DNA of 64,000 bases from the NCBI GenBank assembly GCA_003586115.2, contig QVOM02000074.1, forward strand, positions 4,638,905-4,702,904, read 5' to 3'. The notes beneath the pieces were generated by a model that saw only the letters and a program-made list of their open reading frames with translations, was not told the DNA's origin and ran no database searches. Shown here piece after piece: positions 15,481 to 27,165 of the stretch (position 1 is its first letter; each line of letters opens with the position of its first letter). Position numbers and translations under genes: made by a program. The DNA is from Salvator merianae. Its lineage: Eukaryota > Chordata > Lepidosauria > Squamata > Teiidae.

Positions 15481-15660
15481 AAAGCTGGTAGGTGCATATG
15501 TTGTGGAAGGCAAGTCTCTGGGCTCAGTGACATAATAAACCACTAGATCCTAACCATGGAAAAGATGGCAGACACTGGGTCAAACCAGAGAAGCAATCCC
15601 AACTATACTGGCCAGCAAATTCCAATGGAGGATTTGGACACTCACTACCCTTGCAGAGTG

Positions 15661-15668
15661 GTAGGAAG
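15661..15668. repeat. Left target-site duplication of composite hAT element
   Basis: GTAGGAAG directly precedes the terminal TAGGGATGTGC. The matching GTAAGAAG follows the other terminus at 27848-27855, with 7 of 8 identical. Eight-base duplications are the hallmark of hAT transposition. Confidence 0.7.
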
Positions 15669-16130
15669 TAGGGATGTGCACAAAGTTTTTTCCCATGTTT
15701 GCTTTGCAGTGAATTGAATGTTAGCACAATTCATGTTTATGTGAACTGACACCTGTGAATTGTGATGTTTTTGAAGTTTGATGTGAAGCTTTCATGAAAT
15801 ATTTGCAGAAGGGAATCAGTCAGGACAGCCAGGGGAGGGGAGCAGTGGGACCACAGTTCAGCCAATAGAATTGCAGGATAGTCCAAAGGCACAGTTGGGG
15901 CCCTGTTAGAACGACAGCCTCCAAATTTGATGTGGAGTTCCAGAGGCACCCTGGGGGCCAATGTGCCGATTTTGGAAGCTGCAGTTCAAAATGTGACCAG
16001 CAGCCAGTAGAATCATAGGATAGTCCAAAGAGGCACAGCTCGTGCTGTGTTAGAGCCACAGCTATTAAAAGTGGCATTTTGTGTTGAATTTGGAGAAACC
16101 ACTAGTTATATTAGCTGTGTTGAGCTATTT

Positions 16131-16179
16131 AAATTGCTCTTCTTTGATTTTTTTTTGCAAACAGCTGACAGTTTGTAAA
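16131..16179 (+). repeat. Left arm of dispersed inverted repeat
   Basis: AATTGCTCTTCTTTGATTTT then TTTTGCAAACAGCTGACAGT reappears as its reverse complement at 16948-16993. The two arms bracket the first ~205-bp LTR-like repeat. Confidence 0.65.
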
Positions 16180-16484
16180 TTCTGCAAATAAACCTAATTT
16201 GCACTGGGAGTTGAATGATTTTGATTGCAACTGTATTTAAATATAACAGCAATAACTGCAAAATTTAAACAGGTAACAATAATATATTCCATTTAAATAT
16301 AACAAGAAGAACAATAATGTAAATGGGAAAATAAGGATAAGAGAAAAAAAGACTCTACCCTCCCTAACCAAATTAAAGCAAAACAACTGTCAACGCACTG
16401 GCCACTGCGCAGCCATCTTTGCACATTCTCAACTTCTGCTTTCCTCACAGACCCAGCCTTCCCCTTGTTGCTGGTTAGCTGCAT

Positions 16485-16689
16485 GCTGAGTGCCTCGGAA
16501 CAAATCATGTTTAGTCTATGGCAGGGAGGTGTGGGAAACTCCTGATAGTTGAACTGTTACAAGCCTACTGTTTCCTGCCACCCTGTGTACTCTGTTATCA
16601 ACAATAAAGGAACATCTATACTGCTAGTCTGTGTTCTGTGTCCTGGTCTCTGGGGCTAGAAAAGAGAGGCAGAGGTGGTGATTCTGACA
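16485..16689 (+). repeat. 5' LTR-like direct repeat
   Basis: This is about 205 bp and nearly identical to 17257-17464, starting GCTGAGTGCCTCGGAACAA and ending GGTGGTGATTCTGACA. It contains the polyadenylation hexamer in CAACAATAAAGGAACATC, as expected for the R region of an LTR, and fits TG...CA ends if it starts at 16484. A gag-like ORF follows it. Confidence 0.65.
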
Positions 16690-16716
16690 GAATAACAGAA
16701 TACCACAGCTCAAGGC

Positions 16717-16935
16717 ATGGAGGATGTTCTGGAGCCACCAAGGACCCTTCCTGATGTGTTGGATCAAACTCTGTCCAAGCTGGCTAGAGCAGTTCAACTG
16801 TTTGTTGTCACTCATACCCATATGTGGCATGAAAATCAGGGGCTGAAGGCTCGGGTTGATGAGCTCCAAAATGAACTGAGGGTTAGCGAGGCCGACCGAG
16901 ATGGGCGCTGTATCATCTTACACAGCCCTGATTGA
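16717..16935 (+). pseudogene. Gag-like N-terminal remnant of an LTR retroelement
   Basis: A 72-codon open stretch begins MEDVLEPPRTLPDVLDQTLS and includes a predicted coiled-coil-like segment (ENQGLKARVDELQNELRVSE), located between the two LTR-like repeats where gag would start. No matrix, capsid, protease, RT or integrase follows: the internal region is only about 570 bp. The assignment to gag is by position and by similarity in style to the N-termini of Ty3-type Gag proteins, and is an inference. It is at best the start of a deleted ORF. Confidence 0.4.
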
Positions 16936-16947
16936 TTGAGGGATTCT

Positions 16948-16993
16948 TTACAAACTGTCAGCTGTTTGCAAAAAAACAATCAAACGAGCAATT
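16948..16993 (-). repeat. Right arm of dispersed inverted repeat
   Basis: This is the reverse complement of 16131-16179, with the central CAAACTGTCAGCTGTTTGCA fully matched. It lies inside the internal region of the LTR derivative. Confidence 0.65.
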
Positions 16994-17256
16994 TTTTAAC
17001 TGGATCTGAGGTGATCGACGCATTACCAGAGCACCACCTCTAGCAGCCCCTTGTCCAAGAAGATTGGCTCATAGGTGCTGGTACAGAAGTTCAGGTGCCA
17101 ACCACTAGTCGTTCAAAGGGATATGTGCATCGCTCTGGGTACAATGCGTCAGGAATGGGAATTCTCACCGGAAGGAGCATGGGCCAGGTTCAAGGCACCT
17201 GCAGTCTTCCATGCCAGCTGCACATTCTATCCTTGCCCGTGCCAGGAGATGCCACT

Positions 17257-17464
17257 GCTGAGCGCCTGGGAACAAGTGATGTTTAGTCTATGGTGTGGAG
17301 GTATGGGAAACTCCTGATAGTTGAACTGTTATATGCTGATTATATTCCCCACCACCCTTTGTGTTCTCTTATCAACAATAAAGGAACATCTATACTGCTA
17401 AGTCTGTGTTCTGTGTCCTGGTCCCTGGGGCTAGGAAAGAGAGACAGAGGTGGTGATTCTGACA
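17257..17464 (+). repeat. 3' LTR-like direct repeat
   Basis: Second copy of the 16485-16689 repeat. Differences are substitutions and small indels, the largest in the middle where about 20 bases diverge. It ends GATTCTGACA, after which the sequences differ. Together the copies define a short LTR element of about 980 bp, too small to be autonomous. Confidence 0.65.
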
Positions 17465-17465
17465 A

Positions 17466-18480
17466 CAGTGACAAATAAGACAAGAATCAGATAGCAGAAT
17501 TTCTTGCAAACAGGAGAACTCACAACTCAGCACCAGCAGCCAGAGCTCGAGAGAGACCACCAACCACATGGAGCACAACTCACAGTGGTGAAGTAAACTC
17601 CTCATGCTCCAACCAAAAATACTAGATGAAACAGGCTCCTGGGCCTCTCCTTTTAGACAGTCCTTTTCACTCCCTCATCCCATCCAGATTTCCGAAATAG
17701 TGAATAGAATACCTGTTTCCCTAACACCAAGAAACAAATAATAGTAAACAAGGCAACCAAAAAGCTAATGCAACAGTCACTCAAACACAATGACCAACTG
17801 CTGATGGCAAAAAGCAACCAATAGGGAATTCTAATACATTAGGCAAGCAAAACTACTACAGTCACAAGTTGAGCACAATAAAGAATACGGGCCCAGCAAA
17901 AACTGCAAAAAAAAGTCAAATGTAACTGTTTCGCTCGGGTTTGCATTTGTCCTTCAGATATGAAATATTGGTCCTTGGTGTGAAAACCGGATTGTGAAAA
18001 AAATGAAGCTGGACGGAAGATGGCCAAATGTAGTTGCTGAGAGGAATTTTTCTCTGAGCAAACCACAACACGAGGAGACAGAGGGGGGAGTTCAAACCCT
18101 CTCTGTCAGAAGATTTCATCTCCCTGAGTGATAGGGAGGCAGAGGGATTCCTCATTAGAGCTCCAAACAAGTCCCCCCCCCCAGCGGGGGCGGCAAGAGA
18201 TTCGCAGCAGCCTGCGTACGGAGGAGACAAAAGGAGCTGGAGGAAATTTGTCAACATTCCTGAGTCACGTTGTGTGTCGTCTTTTAAGGCAGTAAGTTCG
18301 GCCAATCCTCTTTTAATTTATGAAGATACTAAACCTAAGATAAACATTAAGAAAAGGAAAACAAAAACAAACAAAAAAACCCCTCTACAATTACAGCTTG
18401 GATTATGTATGCTGAAAGTTCAAACATCGTAATTCAGCAAGATGCTAAAATATTTGCAAAGGCTGTTAATCCTTAGATGA
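17466..18480. other. hAT interior plus unassigned sequence
   Basis: 17708-17856 is homologous to the interior of the hAT element at 62484-63198. The rest, including a G/C run near 18173-18190 and long A-rich patches at 18345-18380, was not assigned. The long minus-strand open frame at 18305-17916 has no recognisable domain and overlaps this repeat, so it is not called a gene. Confidence 0.5.
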
Positions 18481-18895
18481 TGTCAAGTAACTAAAAAGTT
18501 TGCTGAGTCAGGAGACAACAGATTCACAATGAGTCGGCATCTCATGATTTAGAGTATTGTGACTAAGTCGTGTGACTAGCACCTGAGAGTCTTGTGAGTA
18601 GGCTCATGACTCTGCTGTCAGAGAATGACATCTTTGTAAATCTCATGACTGGTTTTCTTTTACTATAAAGGGAATTCTGTATTGTAGGTTAGTTGGTGAG
18701 TGTTATTGGTGAGTGTTAGATGTATATTGGTGAGTGTTTCTTTGTATTGCTTCTATTGCTATATGTTTTTTATTGCTACTGAACCTTTCACTAAACTAAA
18801 GAAAGAAAAGTGTCTTGTCTCTGGACTTATTTGCTTCTCTGACTGCTCTCTGAAGATTAACTAGTGCTCTGATTCCAGTCCCAAACTCCGCTACA
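18481..18895 (+). repeat. Probable copia 5' LTR (boundaries tentative)
   Basis: This region precedes the primer-binding site and contains a TATA-like CTATAAAG at 18663-18670 with short direct repeats of GGTGAGTGTTA-type sequence after it. TGTCAAG at 18481 and CTACA at 18891-18895 would give TGT...ACA ends and a 415-bp LTR. No second copy exists in the window because the element is 3'-truncated, so the limits cannot be proven. Confidence 0.45.
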
Positions 18896-18905
18896 CTTCC
18901 TAATA

Positions 18906-18920
18906 GGTTACGGGCCCAGC
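18906..18920 (+). other. Copia primer-binding site (initiator tRNA-Met half type)
   Basis: GGTTACGGGCCCAGC is complementary, with one mismatch, to the anticodon stem-loop of vertebrate initiator tRNA-Met (GCTGGGCCCATAACC). Ty1/copia elements of the Drosophila copia type are known to prime from an iMet half-molecule cut in the anticodon loop. Its position just left of the gag start supports the call. Confidence 0.7.
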
Positions 18921-19089
18921 AAAGTGGTGGCTGTGAGGCAGAGCCATGTGATATCTTGGATGCAGTTAGTATAAAAGCAAGTAATCTGTCTCAAGAGGGG
19001 AGACAGCTGTGCTGAGAAGCTGAAGTGTGCACTGCTAATGGAGAGGAATCTGGTTTCAGAAGGGAGAAGGAGCCCAGCTGCTTGTTGCT

Positions 19090-22000
19090 ATGGCTACCCG
19101 TCCTGCTCCAGTTTTACAGCAGCAATTTGAGAGGCTAAATGACTGCAATTACCTCACCTGGTCAGAAAGAATGAAGGCTATCCTAATTAAGGAGGAGCTT
19201 TATGATGCTTGTCTAGCTTTGCCAACTGTCGATGATGCTGATGAAGAGCAAAGAGACAGAAAAGCTCGTGCAACGCTTATTTTTGGGCTGGAGAGCTTGC
19301 AATTGATGGCAGTTAGACACCTAGATCACGCTAAAGAGGTATGGGACACTCTGCGACAAACTTATCAGTGTATTTCTGCTGGAAGCAAGATGCTGTTAAC
19401 CAGGAAGTTATACAACTTAAAACTGAGACCAGATGGCTGTTTAAATGACCACATTAATGAAATAAGAATGATTTTTGCAGACTTAGCTGATAGAGGTCTG
19501 CAGTATGAGGAGGCTCACCATGCTTACATACTATTGTCTTCATTACCCAAAACTTATGATGCAGTTGTAGATTCCTTTCAAGGAATTGATGAAGACACAT
19601 TGATTTTTTCCTTAGTTGTTACACGCTTGCAAGAATGGACTGAGCAAAGGAAACTTACACGGTGGGAAGAGGTTACGTCAGACAAGGCAATAAACATTAA
19701 AACTGAACCATTGAGTGCCTTGGCAGTGAAAAAGTGCCACTTCTGTCACAGAAAAGGACATCTGATTAAAGACTGTTGGAAACGCAAACAACAAGCGTCT
19801 AGTTCCCGTCAGCAAGAGAGCAGCAGGCGGCATGATGACAGTTATACTGCTTCTGATAAGCAACAGGACAGTTCGGCTACTTTGCTAATGACAGTCATTA
19901 AAAAGAATTCAGTCAATCCAGTTTGGTACGTGGACAGCGGAAGCTGTGAACATTTTTCACCAAGAAAAGACAGTTTAACTGACATTCACCAGACTGATGC
20001 AAGAGACGTAAAGCTAGCTGATGGACATACGTGCACCGTCCATCAAGCAGGAACTGCTTACGTTCTGCAAATTAATGCTCCATTGGTAATGTTATTGTGG
20101 CTGACAATTTAAAGTATTCACTGTTGCGTGTGGCTAGACTCACAAGTGAAGAGTATAGAGTGCTTTTTCATGGGGAGGTTTGTCTAATTTCTAAAGATGG
20201 CAAACTACATGGGAAGGCAGTTAAAGAACATGGTCTATACAGATTGATAGACCAAATCAATGATTGTGAAGAAGATAATGATGATGCTGTCAATTGTATT
20301 TCTAATAAACCTTTGCATAATTCTTGCATACATTATTTCCATGGAATATTTGGACACTGTTCTTTCTCCAGGGTAAAATATATGGCTAAATTATCTAATA
20401 TTGAAATTAAACCTTGTAACAAATACCTAGAATGTAGAGTTTGTGCAGAAACCAAGGTAAAAGCATTTCCTATAGCCAGGTACAGTGACAGGAGATCAAC
20501 AAAACCATTCTAGCTAGTTCATACAGATGTTGCTGGCCTATTCAGCCCAAGTCAGGGAGGCCATAAATGGATTATAGTAATTGTTGATGATTATAGCCGT
20601 TTTTCATACACATATCTGCTTAAGTCAAAGGCTCAGGTGTATGACAAAATGAAAGACTGGCTGAACATGATTTCTACACAATTTGGTTGTACTGTGCAGA
20701 AAGTATAATCTGTTAGAGGAGAAATAATGTCTAAGGCTGTAACAGATTTGTTTAGAACACATGGCATTATACACAGAAAAACTAATGCGTACTGTTCGGC
20801 TGAGAATGGTGTAGCTGAACGACGAATTGGATTGATTCAAGAAATGTACAAAGCCATGTTGTCTGATGCTAAAATGCCACATTATTTCTGGGGAGAAGCA
20901 GTAGCATGTAGTACTTATGTTTTGAATCGTATATATTCTTCTAGTGTTGATAATACTCCATATTTTATGTTATATGGTAAAGAACCTAACGTTAAGCACA
21001 TGAGAATCTTTGGTTCCTATGCGCATGTACTTATATCCAGGGCACAAAGAAAAAAGAGAGACAAAATTTCACAGAGGTTGTGTTTTGTTGGCTACGAAGA
21101 AAATACAAAGGGGTACCGTTTCTCTCTAAGCTATGGTAAAGTAGTGGTTTCTAGAAGTGCAAAATTTGAGATTCACTCAGATTGGGCTAATATACATGTT
21201 AATAATGATGTTTTCTATTACATATGGGGAAAAGAAGGGACTGATGCTAACGTTACAGGTGGGAATGTGCCTGGATGCAAAAGAAAGTGGGAAAACTATC
21301 GCAGTTCCACATCTTCTTCCAGTACCACATCTCCCTTCTCTAGTAGCACAGAGACTTGAGACCAGCTCAGAAGACAAACCTTCTACCATTTCACAAGCTC
21401 AACCCACTACATTAGCTAGGAAGAAGTTAGTGCCAAGGAGATCTGAACGCACAAATAAGGGAATTCCTCCAAAAAGATTTCAGATTGGCCAAATAGGTAA
21501 TGCAGACAGTCAGGAGCAATGGTCTGAGCCAAATAGTTATAAAGAGGTAATGACCAGACCACAGGAAGAAAAACAGGAATGGCTACAAGCTATGAAAAAG
21601 GAGTTTGATTCACTGGTGAACCTGAATGTTTTCACTGAAGTGCCTGCAGACACAGATAAGAAACCCATAGGGTGCAGATGGGTATTCAAACGTAAAGCAT
21701 TACCTGATGGTGGATATCTATACAAAGCGAGGTTAGTAGCACAAGGATTTGCACAAAAATATCTTGAGGACCATGACCAAGTTTATTCACCAACCGTTAG
21801 ACCAGAAACCATTTGTTTAGCTCTAACTGTAGCTTGCAAAAATAAAATGAATTTAAAGCAATTAGATGTAGAAACTGCATATCTGAATGCAAGATTAGAT
21901 GAAGATGTATTTATGCATAGTATTCCAGGTTTTGAGCAGGAGTGCAAGTCTGGTTTATACAAACTAGAGAAATCTTTGTATGGTCTTAAACAATCAGCAA

Positions 22001-22716
22001 GGAACTGGAATTTGTGTTTACATGAAGCATTGTGTAAGCAAAGCTTTAAACGGAGCACAATTGATGCTTGTTTATATATCAGAGGAAAACAAGAGAAACA
22101 GGTTCTAGTATTACTTTTTGTGGATGACATAACAGTCATGTCTAAATCAGAAAGTTTGATTGATCAAGTGTATCATTCACTCAATAGGCAGTTCAAGATC
22201 AAGGATCTTGGTACACCACAGAAGTATTTAGGACTTGAAATTAGCTTCACTTATAATGGTATGATCCTAAGTCAAAAAACAAAGATCAAGCAATTGTTGG
22301 CAAGAACTAATATGTATGAGTCCAAGCCCATATCCACTCCTATGCTAACTAACTATCAAAAGGTTGAGAATGATGAACAGTTTGATAACATTGACATTTA
22401 CAGGTCAGTAGTTGGGGGTTTCTTGTATTTAGCAAACTGGATCAGGCCAGACATTAGCTATGCTGTACACACTCTAAGCAGAAAAGTAGAAAGTCCTACC
22501 AATAGTGACTGGCAAGCTGCAAAACGAGTGTTAAGATATTTAAAGAAGACACAGGATGTTGGGCTCAATTTCATAATAGATGAAAGTCAAATTGTAGCAT
22601 TTGCTGACAGTTCTTTTGTAGATTTGGAAAACCACAAATCATGTACAAGATACATTGTGAAATTTGCTGGTGTTCCAGTGATTTGGAAATCTAGAAAACA
22701 AGACCTTGTAGCTTAA
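19090..22716 (+). pseudogene. Ty1/copia gag-pol polyprotein, broken
   Basis: Domains follow copia order. Gag (19090 on) includes a zinc knuckle CHFCHRKGHLIKDC near 19735-19776 and a protease active-site motif WYVDSGS near 19924. A GAG-pre-integrase His/Cys segment lies at 20320-20450. The integrase core follows (VHTDVAG near 20518, then AENGVAERRIG near 20800). The RT (21590-22330) has CRWVFKRK, QLDVETAYLNA and the catalytic LLFVDDI, and RNase H remnants follow (22390-22716, with ADSSF). Integrase precedes RT, which is diagnostic for copia and not Ty3. Breaks: a frame change near 20097, in-frame stops at 20511 and 20706, a frame change between about 21160 and 21360, a stop at 22714, and loss of the 3' end and 3' LTR. 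LTR copia elements are sparse in vertebrates, so this copy is worth noting. Confidence 0.92.
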
Positions 22717-22759
22717 TCTACAACTGAAGCTAATTTTTAGGAAACCAACAATTCCTTGT

Positions 22760-23431
22760 ATGTTATTTAAAAGGGCAAAATATCTAGCTGGTTTCCAGAT
22801 TTTTACAAACAGAGTTTTTACTGAAGAAAAGATCTCTCCCCTCCTCCCTCAGACAGAATTAGATAAGACCACAGCTGCAAGTGCGGGAAATAAACTGGCC
22901 TTGGAGAAGCAAAATTTAGCTGCATATAAAGATAAGAGGGAACAGGCTGTAAAGAAAACTCCCAAGCAAGCAATTCTGACAGAAAACTTGCAAGACTTGA
23001 AGCCCTTAGTGGCCGGAGCTCTTACATCCACTGAGAGTCTTAATGCTCTTAGACCTGATAACCCCCTAAAAGATGTTGATTTTGCTAGTACAACTAAGGC
23101 TGCAGAAGATAGACAGGGGCTAAATAACCCTGAGCTATCATCTTTGAAGGACATACTAACTGAAAATCACAAACTAAGAAATAAGTTACTGCAGGAACAA
23201 CAGAAAGTCAAATCGAATAAATGTGAGGCTGAAAAAATGGAGGGAAGAACTTTGGACTATAAGAAAGTTTCATTATCACCCTTTAAAGATCAAGAAGAAC
23301 TTACTCTGATTCATTCATTCAGTGCACTCCCACCTCAAGAGAAAAAGGAGATCACTGGACAGTTACATGCCCTCCTTCACTTGTTAGATAACATTGAGAT
23401 GGTTCAAGCCTCAAAATATGGGATTCAATGA
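22760..23431 (+). pseudogene. ORF1-like frame of the non-LTR element
   Basis: A 223-codon open frame immediately upstream of the endonuclease. It is rich in Lys, Glu and Leu and contains a coiled-coil-like stretch (DILTENHKLRNKLLQEQQKV). There is no zinc knuckle or RRM that I can see. By position it is the nucleic-acid-binding ORF1 of the element, probably 5'-truncated since it begins near the copia junction. The function is inferred from position only. Confidence 0.55.
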
Positions 23432-23699
23432 AAAGATGATCCAAGCTTTTCAAATTCTCCACAACTCCAGAAACAAAGCACCACTACCAAACAGCAGCAT
23501 TCAAGACAATTGGAAATCTCATATTACCTACAACCAGTGAACCACCCTTTGGAAGGAACAGATGCAATCCCCAAAGCTGTTAAATTTGAAACTATATCAA
23601 AATCTCCCTCAAAACAATGACATTATCCAATTTTTCCCTCCCAAAACGATCTTCTAGTGGGGTTAAAATGGGAGAGTTAAAAACTATAAATCCATTGGT

Positions 23700-26600
23700 A
23701 TTTTAACTTGGAATATTGCTGGCTGGAAGTATAAGGCAACAGATGTAGATATGATCAAATTTTTATCTCAGTTTGTTTTGGTAGCTTTACAGGAATCCTG
23801 GCTAACAGAGCATGATGAGGTACCATTACTGCCTGGATTTACAGCATGGGTCAAGCCTGCACAGAAAGTTAAAGATAAAAGGCACTCATTTGGGGGCTTA
23901 GTAGTTTTAGTAAAGGAAGAGCTTGGCTGGCAAGGGAGTGCATTGTCCCTTAGTGTTGGTTCACCATATCTATTAGCAGTCAAATTTCTGTTTAAAAATA
24001 CAGTTACTGTCTTACTAAATGTATACATACCTCCACAGTGTTTCCCTTATTATCCTACTAACATCTGGACACAGCTAGATGAGGTATTAGAAGACTTAAA
24101 TATGAAGTTCCCTAATGCAATTATAATTGTTTTGGGTGACTTTAATGCTAGGATGGAGCCCTCTTGGCTTGAAACTGCAGATATCTGTGGTATCCCTGAC
24201 TAATACCTATCAAATTATCCATCATGGGCCTCTAGAGATCAGAAAAGAAACCATGCAGGTCTTTCCTTACTAACAGTTTTGTACAAACACGATTTCTTAA
24301 TTTTAGGGGGCAAAGATCAGCACTTGTTTTCCGCTTTACACACCATTCGGAGAAATCCAGTAGTGTTCTGGATTTTATTTGTGTACAAATTGAAAAAGCT
24401 TTTTTATTTTCTGACATTTTAGTTCATCTAAGAGAGGACAGTGATCATCAACCTGTCTCTGTATTCTTATTTGGGGAATCTGACCTTAGGTTTTGTACCC
24501 ACTTGGATAATTTGGCACTCCAGCATTTGGAACTCAAGCAAAATAAAAGGTTAAAATGGGCCAAAGTTGACACTATAGCCCTTGGGAAACTCCTGAATTC
24601 AGATCGGGCAAATGCTTGGAGAAGCACTATTAAGGCAACAAATGTAAATATTGAACAGGTATTGATTGCCTATGAATCACTGTGTGAGGAATTAAAGAGA
24701 TTCTTAACAGAGAATACTCCTAATACACATGATACCAGGAGACAGGCCAGTTGGTTTGACCATGATTGCCTCAGCATGAGGAAGAGGCGGAGGCTTACAG
24801 TGCACCAAGCCCAGAAGCAGCCAACAACATTTAATCATGAAATTATGTTAAGCGCTAGACGTGAATATAAAAAACTTATTAACTGTAAGAAAGCCAGCTA
24901 TGGACAGAAATTGAGCCGGCAGCCAAAGATAAAAACTCTGCAGTTTTCTCGCATTTAGTCTCAAGGAAAAAGAAATTTGAAAGAAATCAAATTTACATTT
25001 TATATTCCAATTGCAGCTTCAGTTTGGGAGAACTTTTATTCGGTACTTTTTAGTGACCCAGGGCCCTGTAATCTTGAGGATCCAGCTGAAGATTTCCTAC
25101 CAGCCGATGCTAGTGCTCCCTCATGGTCTCCAGTGTCCACAGAGGAAGTTAAACTGTTGGTCTCCGCTCTGAACTCTAATAAGGCACCAGGAGAAGACTG
25201 CTTGCCATCTGAACTCTTCAAAAGCCACATAGACTGGTGGGCTCCACTTTTGGTCAGGCTCTTTATCAATATAAATCTCTCGGGTCATATCCCTATAGGT
25301 TGGAAACTGTCTATCATAGTACCAATCTTTAAGAAAGGAGTCAGGAAAGATCTATCTAACTACAGGCCTATTAATTTGATTGACATCGTGGCCAAACTTT
25401 ATGCCAAATACCTCTTGTGTAAGCTGGAGAGCTGGGTGGCTCCGAATGATCTCTTAGCAGAGGAACAATCTGGCTTTCGTCATGGTCACTCCACCATAAA
25501 TAATTGTTTTACCCTGGCCCATCTTATTACAAAATATACATCTAAGGATGGACAGTTTTTTCTGCTTTTATTGACTTTAGTGCAGCCTTTGACTCAATAC
25601 ATAGAGGTATACTTTGGAAGAAGCTAAAGGCTCTCAATATTGAACCCAGGCTACTGTTTTTGATTAAGTCCTTGTACACTAAGACCAGAGTCTGTATGGG
25701 CACTCAGGGATCTTTGACTAGTGAAATTCCAACCTATAAAGGAGTAAGACAAAGTTGCATTCTTGCTCCCATGTTATTTAATTTGTATGTAAATGACATG
25801 CCGAAGTGTTTGCAGTTTCCTGAGGCTCATGGACCTAAAGTTCTTGACAGATATGTCAACATTTTACTTTACGCAGACAATATAGTTTTGCTTGCACAGA
25901 CTAAGATTGGACTTAGAAGACTTTTACAGACATCAACTTATACTGCAAAGATAACTTCCTATATATAAATAAGAATAAATCAAAAGTGGTAGTGTTTGGA
26001 AGAAAGAAGAAAAGACATGAATGGTCCCTAGATGGTGATATTATTGAGCAAGTCAGTTCTTATTCTTATTTGGGGGTTATCTTCTCCAAGTCTAGTTCTT
26101 GGGCCTTGCAGTTGAGGAATTGTGCCCTAAGAGCCTTGGCTGGGCTAAATTCCGTGTACAACTTGTTTAATTATAGTCACCCAGGTTCCCTGACTCCCTT
26201 GCTTACAGTATATAGAGCTAAACTTATTCCAGTGCTAACATATGGGGCAGAAGTCTGGGGTTTTTCAAATATCTATTTATTGGAACAAACCCAGACACGC
26301 TTTTTAAGAAGGATTCTGGGTGTTAACAAATTGGTCCCAGCTTCTGCAGTTAGAGCTGAACTTGGAGTCCCAGCTATCCAAAGGTTCATTAACATCAAAA
26401 TTTTTAATTATTGGATGCGTTTAACTTCAATGTCCAGAAATAGACTCCCAAGATTGTGTCTTGAAGAACAAGCCAGGAACGAGAGCAAATATCCATGGGT
26501 GTTTAAATTACATAGTATTATTTCCTACTGTGGACTCTCCCCGCAAGCGCTAGGGCATATTGGCTGGTCAGCCAGAGAGACTTTCAAGCAGCAGGTGATG

Positions 26601-27020
26601 GATATTTGCGCATAAAATGATATTGCCACTTTATCTAATTCAAAATCACTAAAATGGCTAGCACAAACTAAGACTATTTTCCAACTTGAAAAGTATTTAG
26701 ATTATAAAATACCCTACCAGTTAAGGGAACAATTCACCCATGTACGTTTTGAATTATTTGATTCCATGGTGAAGCTGGGGAGGTACCATCAGGTAGCATA
26801 CAATGAAAGATTGTGTATTTGTGGCATGCCAGCTGTTGAAGACCTCTCACATATCCTGTTTGTTTGTCAGCTCTATTCTTCAATTAGAATAACTTATCTG
26901 GGCCCCCATTTACAAAAGGTAAACCATTGGAATGTAGAAAGGAAATTGATTTATTTTCTCCAGGGTGAAAACACCCAGTTAACTTATAGAGTAGCCCTGT
27001 TTTTTGCAAAGGCTGCCTGA
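23700..27020 (+). pseudogene. ORF2 of non-LTR element: endonuclease, RT, C-terminal finger
   Basis: Endonuclease motifs: LTWNIAGWK (about 23706), LQESWL (about 23790), VLGDFNAR (about 24130) and SDHQPVS (about 24438). RT motifs: PGEDCLPSELFK (25190), NYRPINLIDIVAKLYAK (25360), EQSGFRHGHST (25460), GVRQSCILAPMLFNLYVND (25741) and LLYADNIVLLAQ (25866). The last has Asn where the second catalytic Asp of YADD is required. SYLGVIFS and GAEVWGF follow, and a CCHC finger (CICG...HILFVCQ) lies at about 26814-26870. Stops or frame changes near 24203, 24956, 25627, 25966 and 26615 break it. It cannot encode an active enzyme. Confidence 0.85.
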
Positions 27021-27165
27021 CTTAGGAAATCACACATTGACCAGAATGTGGCACAGGGAAAGGGGGATGGGGATAGATAAGGGGATGGGGATAGATAATT
27101 ATGTTATTCTTTCTTTTGAATTATGTTTTTACACATGTTATGATTATATGCTTTTATTTGTAATC

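Larger units (their letters stand above)
22741..27165 (+). mobile_element. Non-LTR retrotransposon, I/Vingi/jockey-like, nearly full length but dead
   Basis: Two reading frames are followed by a 3' tail. It starts immediately after the break in copia RNase H, so one insertion or deletion joined them. Its ORF2 has an APE-type endonuclease, RT and a C-terminal CCHC finger, with several frameshifts and stops. The downstream boundary near 27165 is placed before an L1-like segment. The clade is a judgement from the GAEVWG and ELG-P-I signatures in the C-terminal region, not from a tree. Confidence 0.7.

Noticed and set aside
17916..18305. 129-codon minus-strand ORF
   Set aside because: Overlaps hAT/repeat sequence and shows no domain; probably chance.
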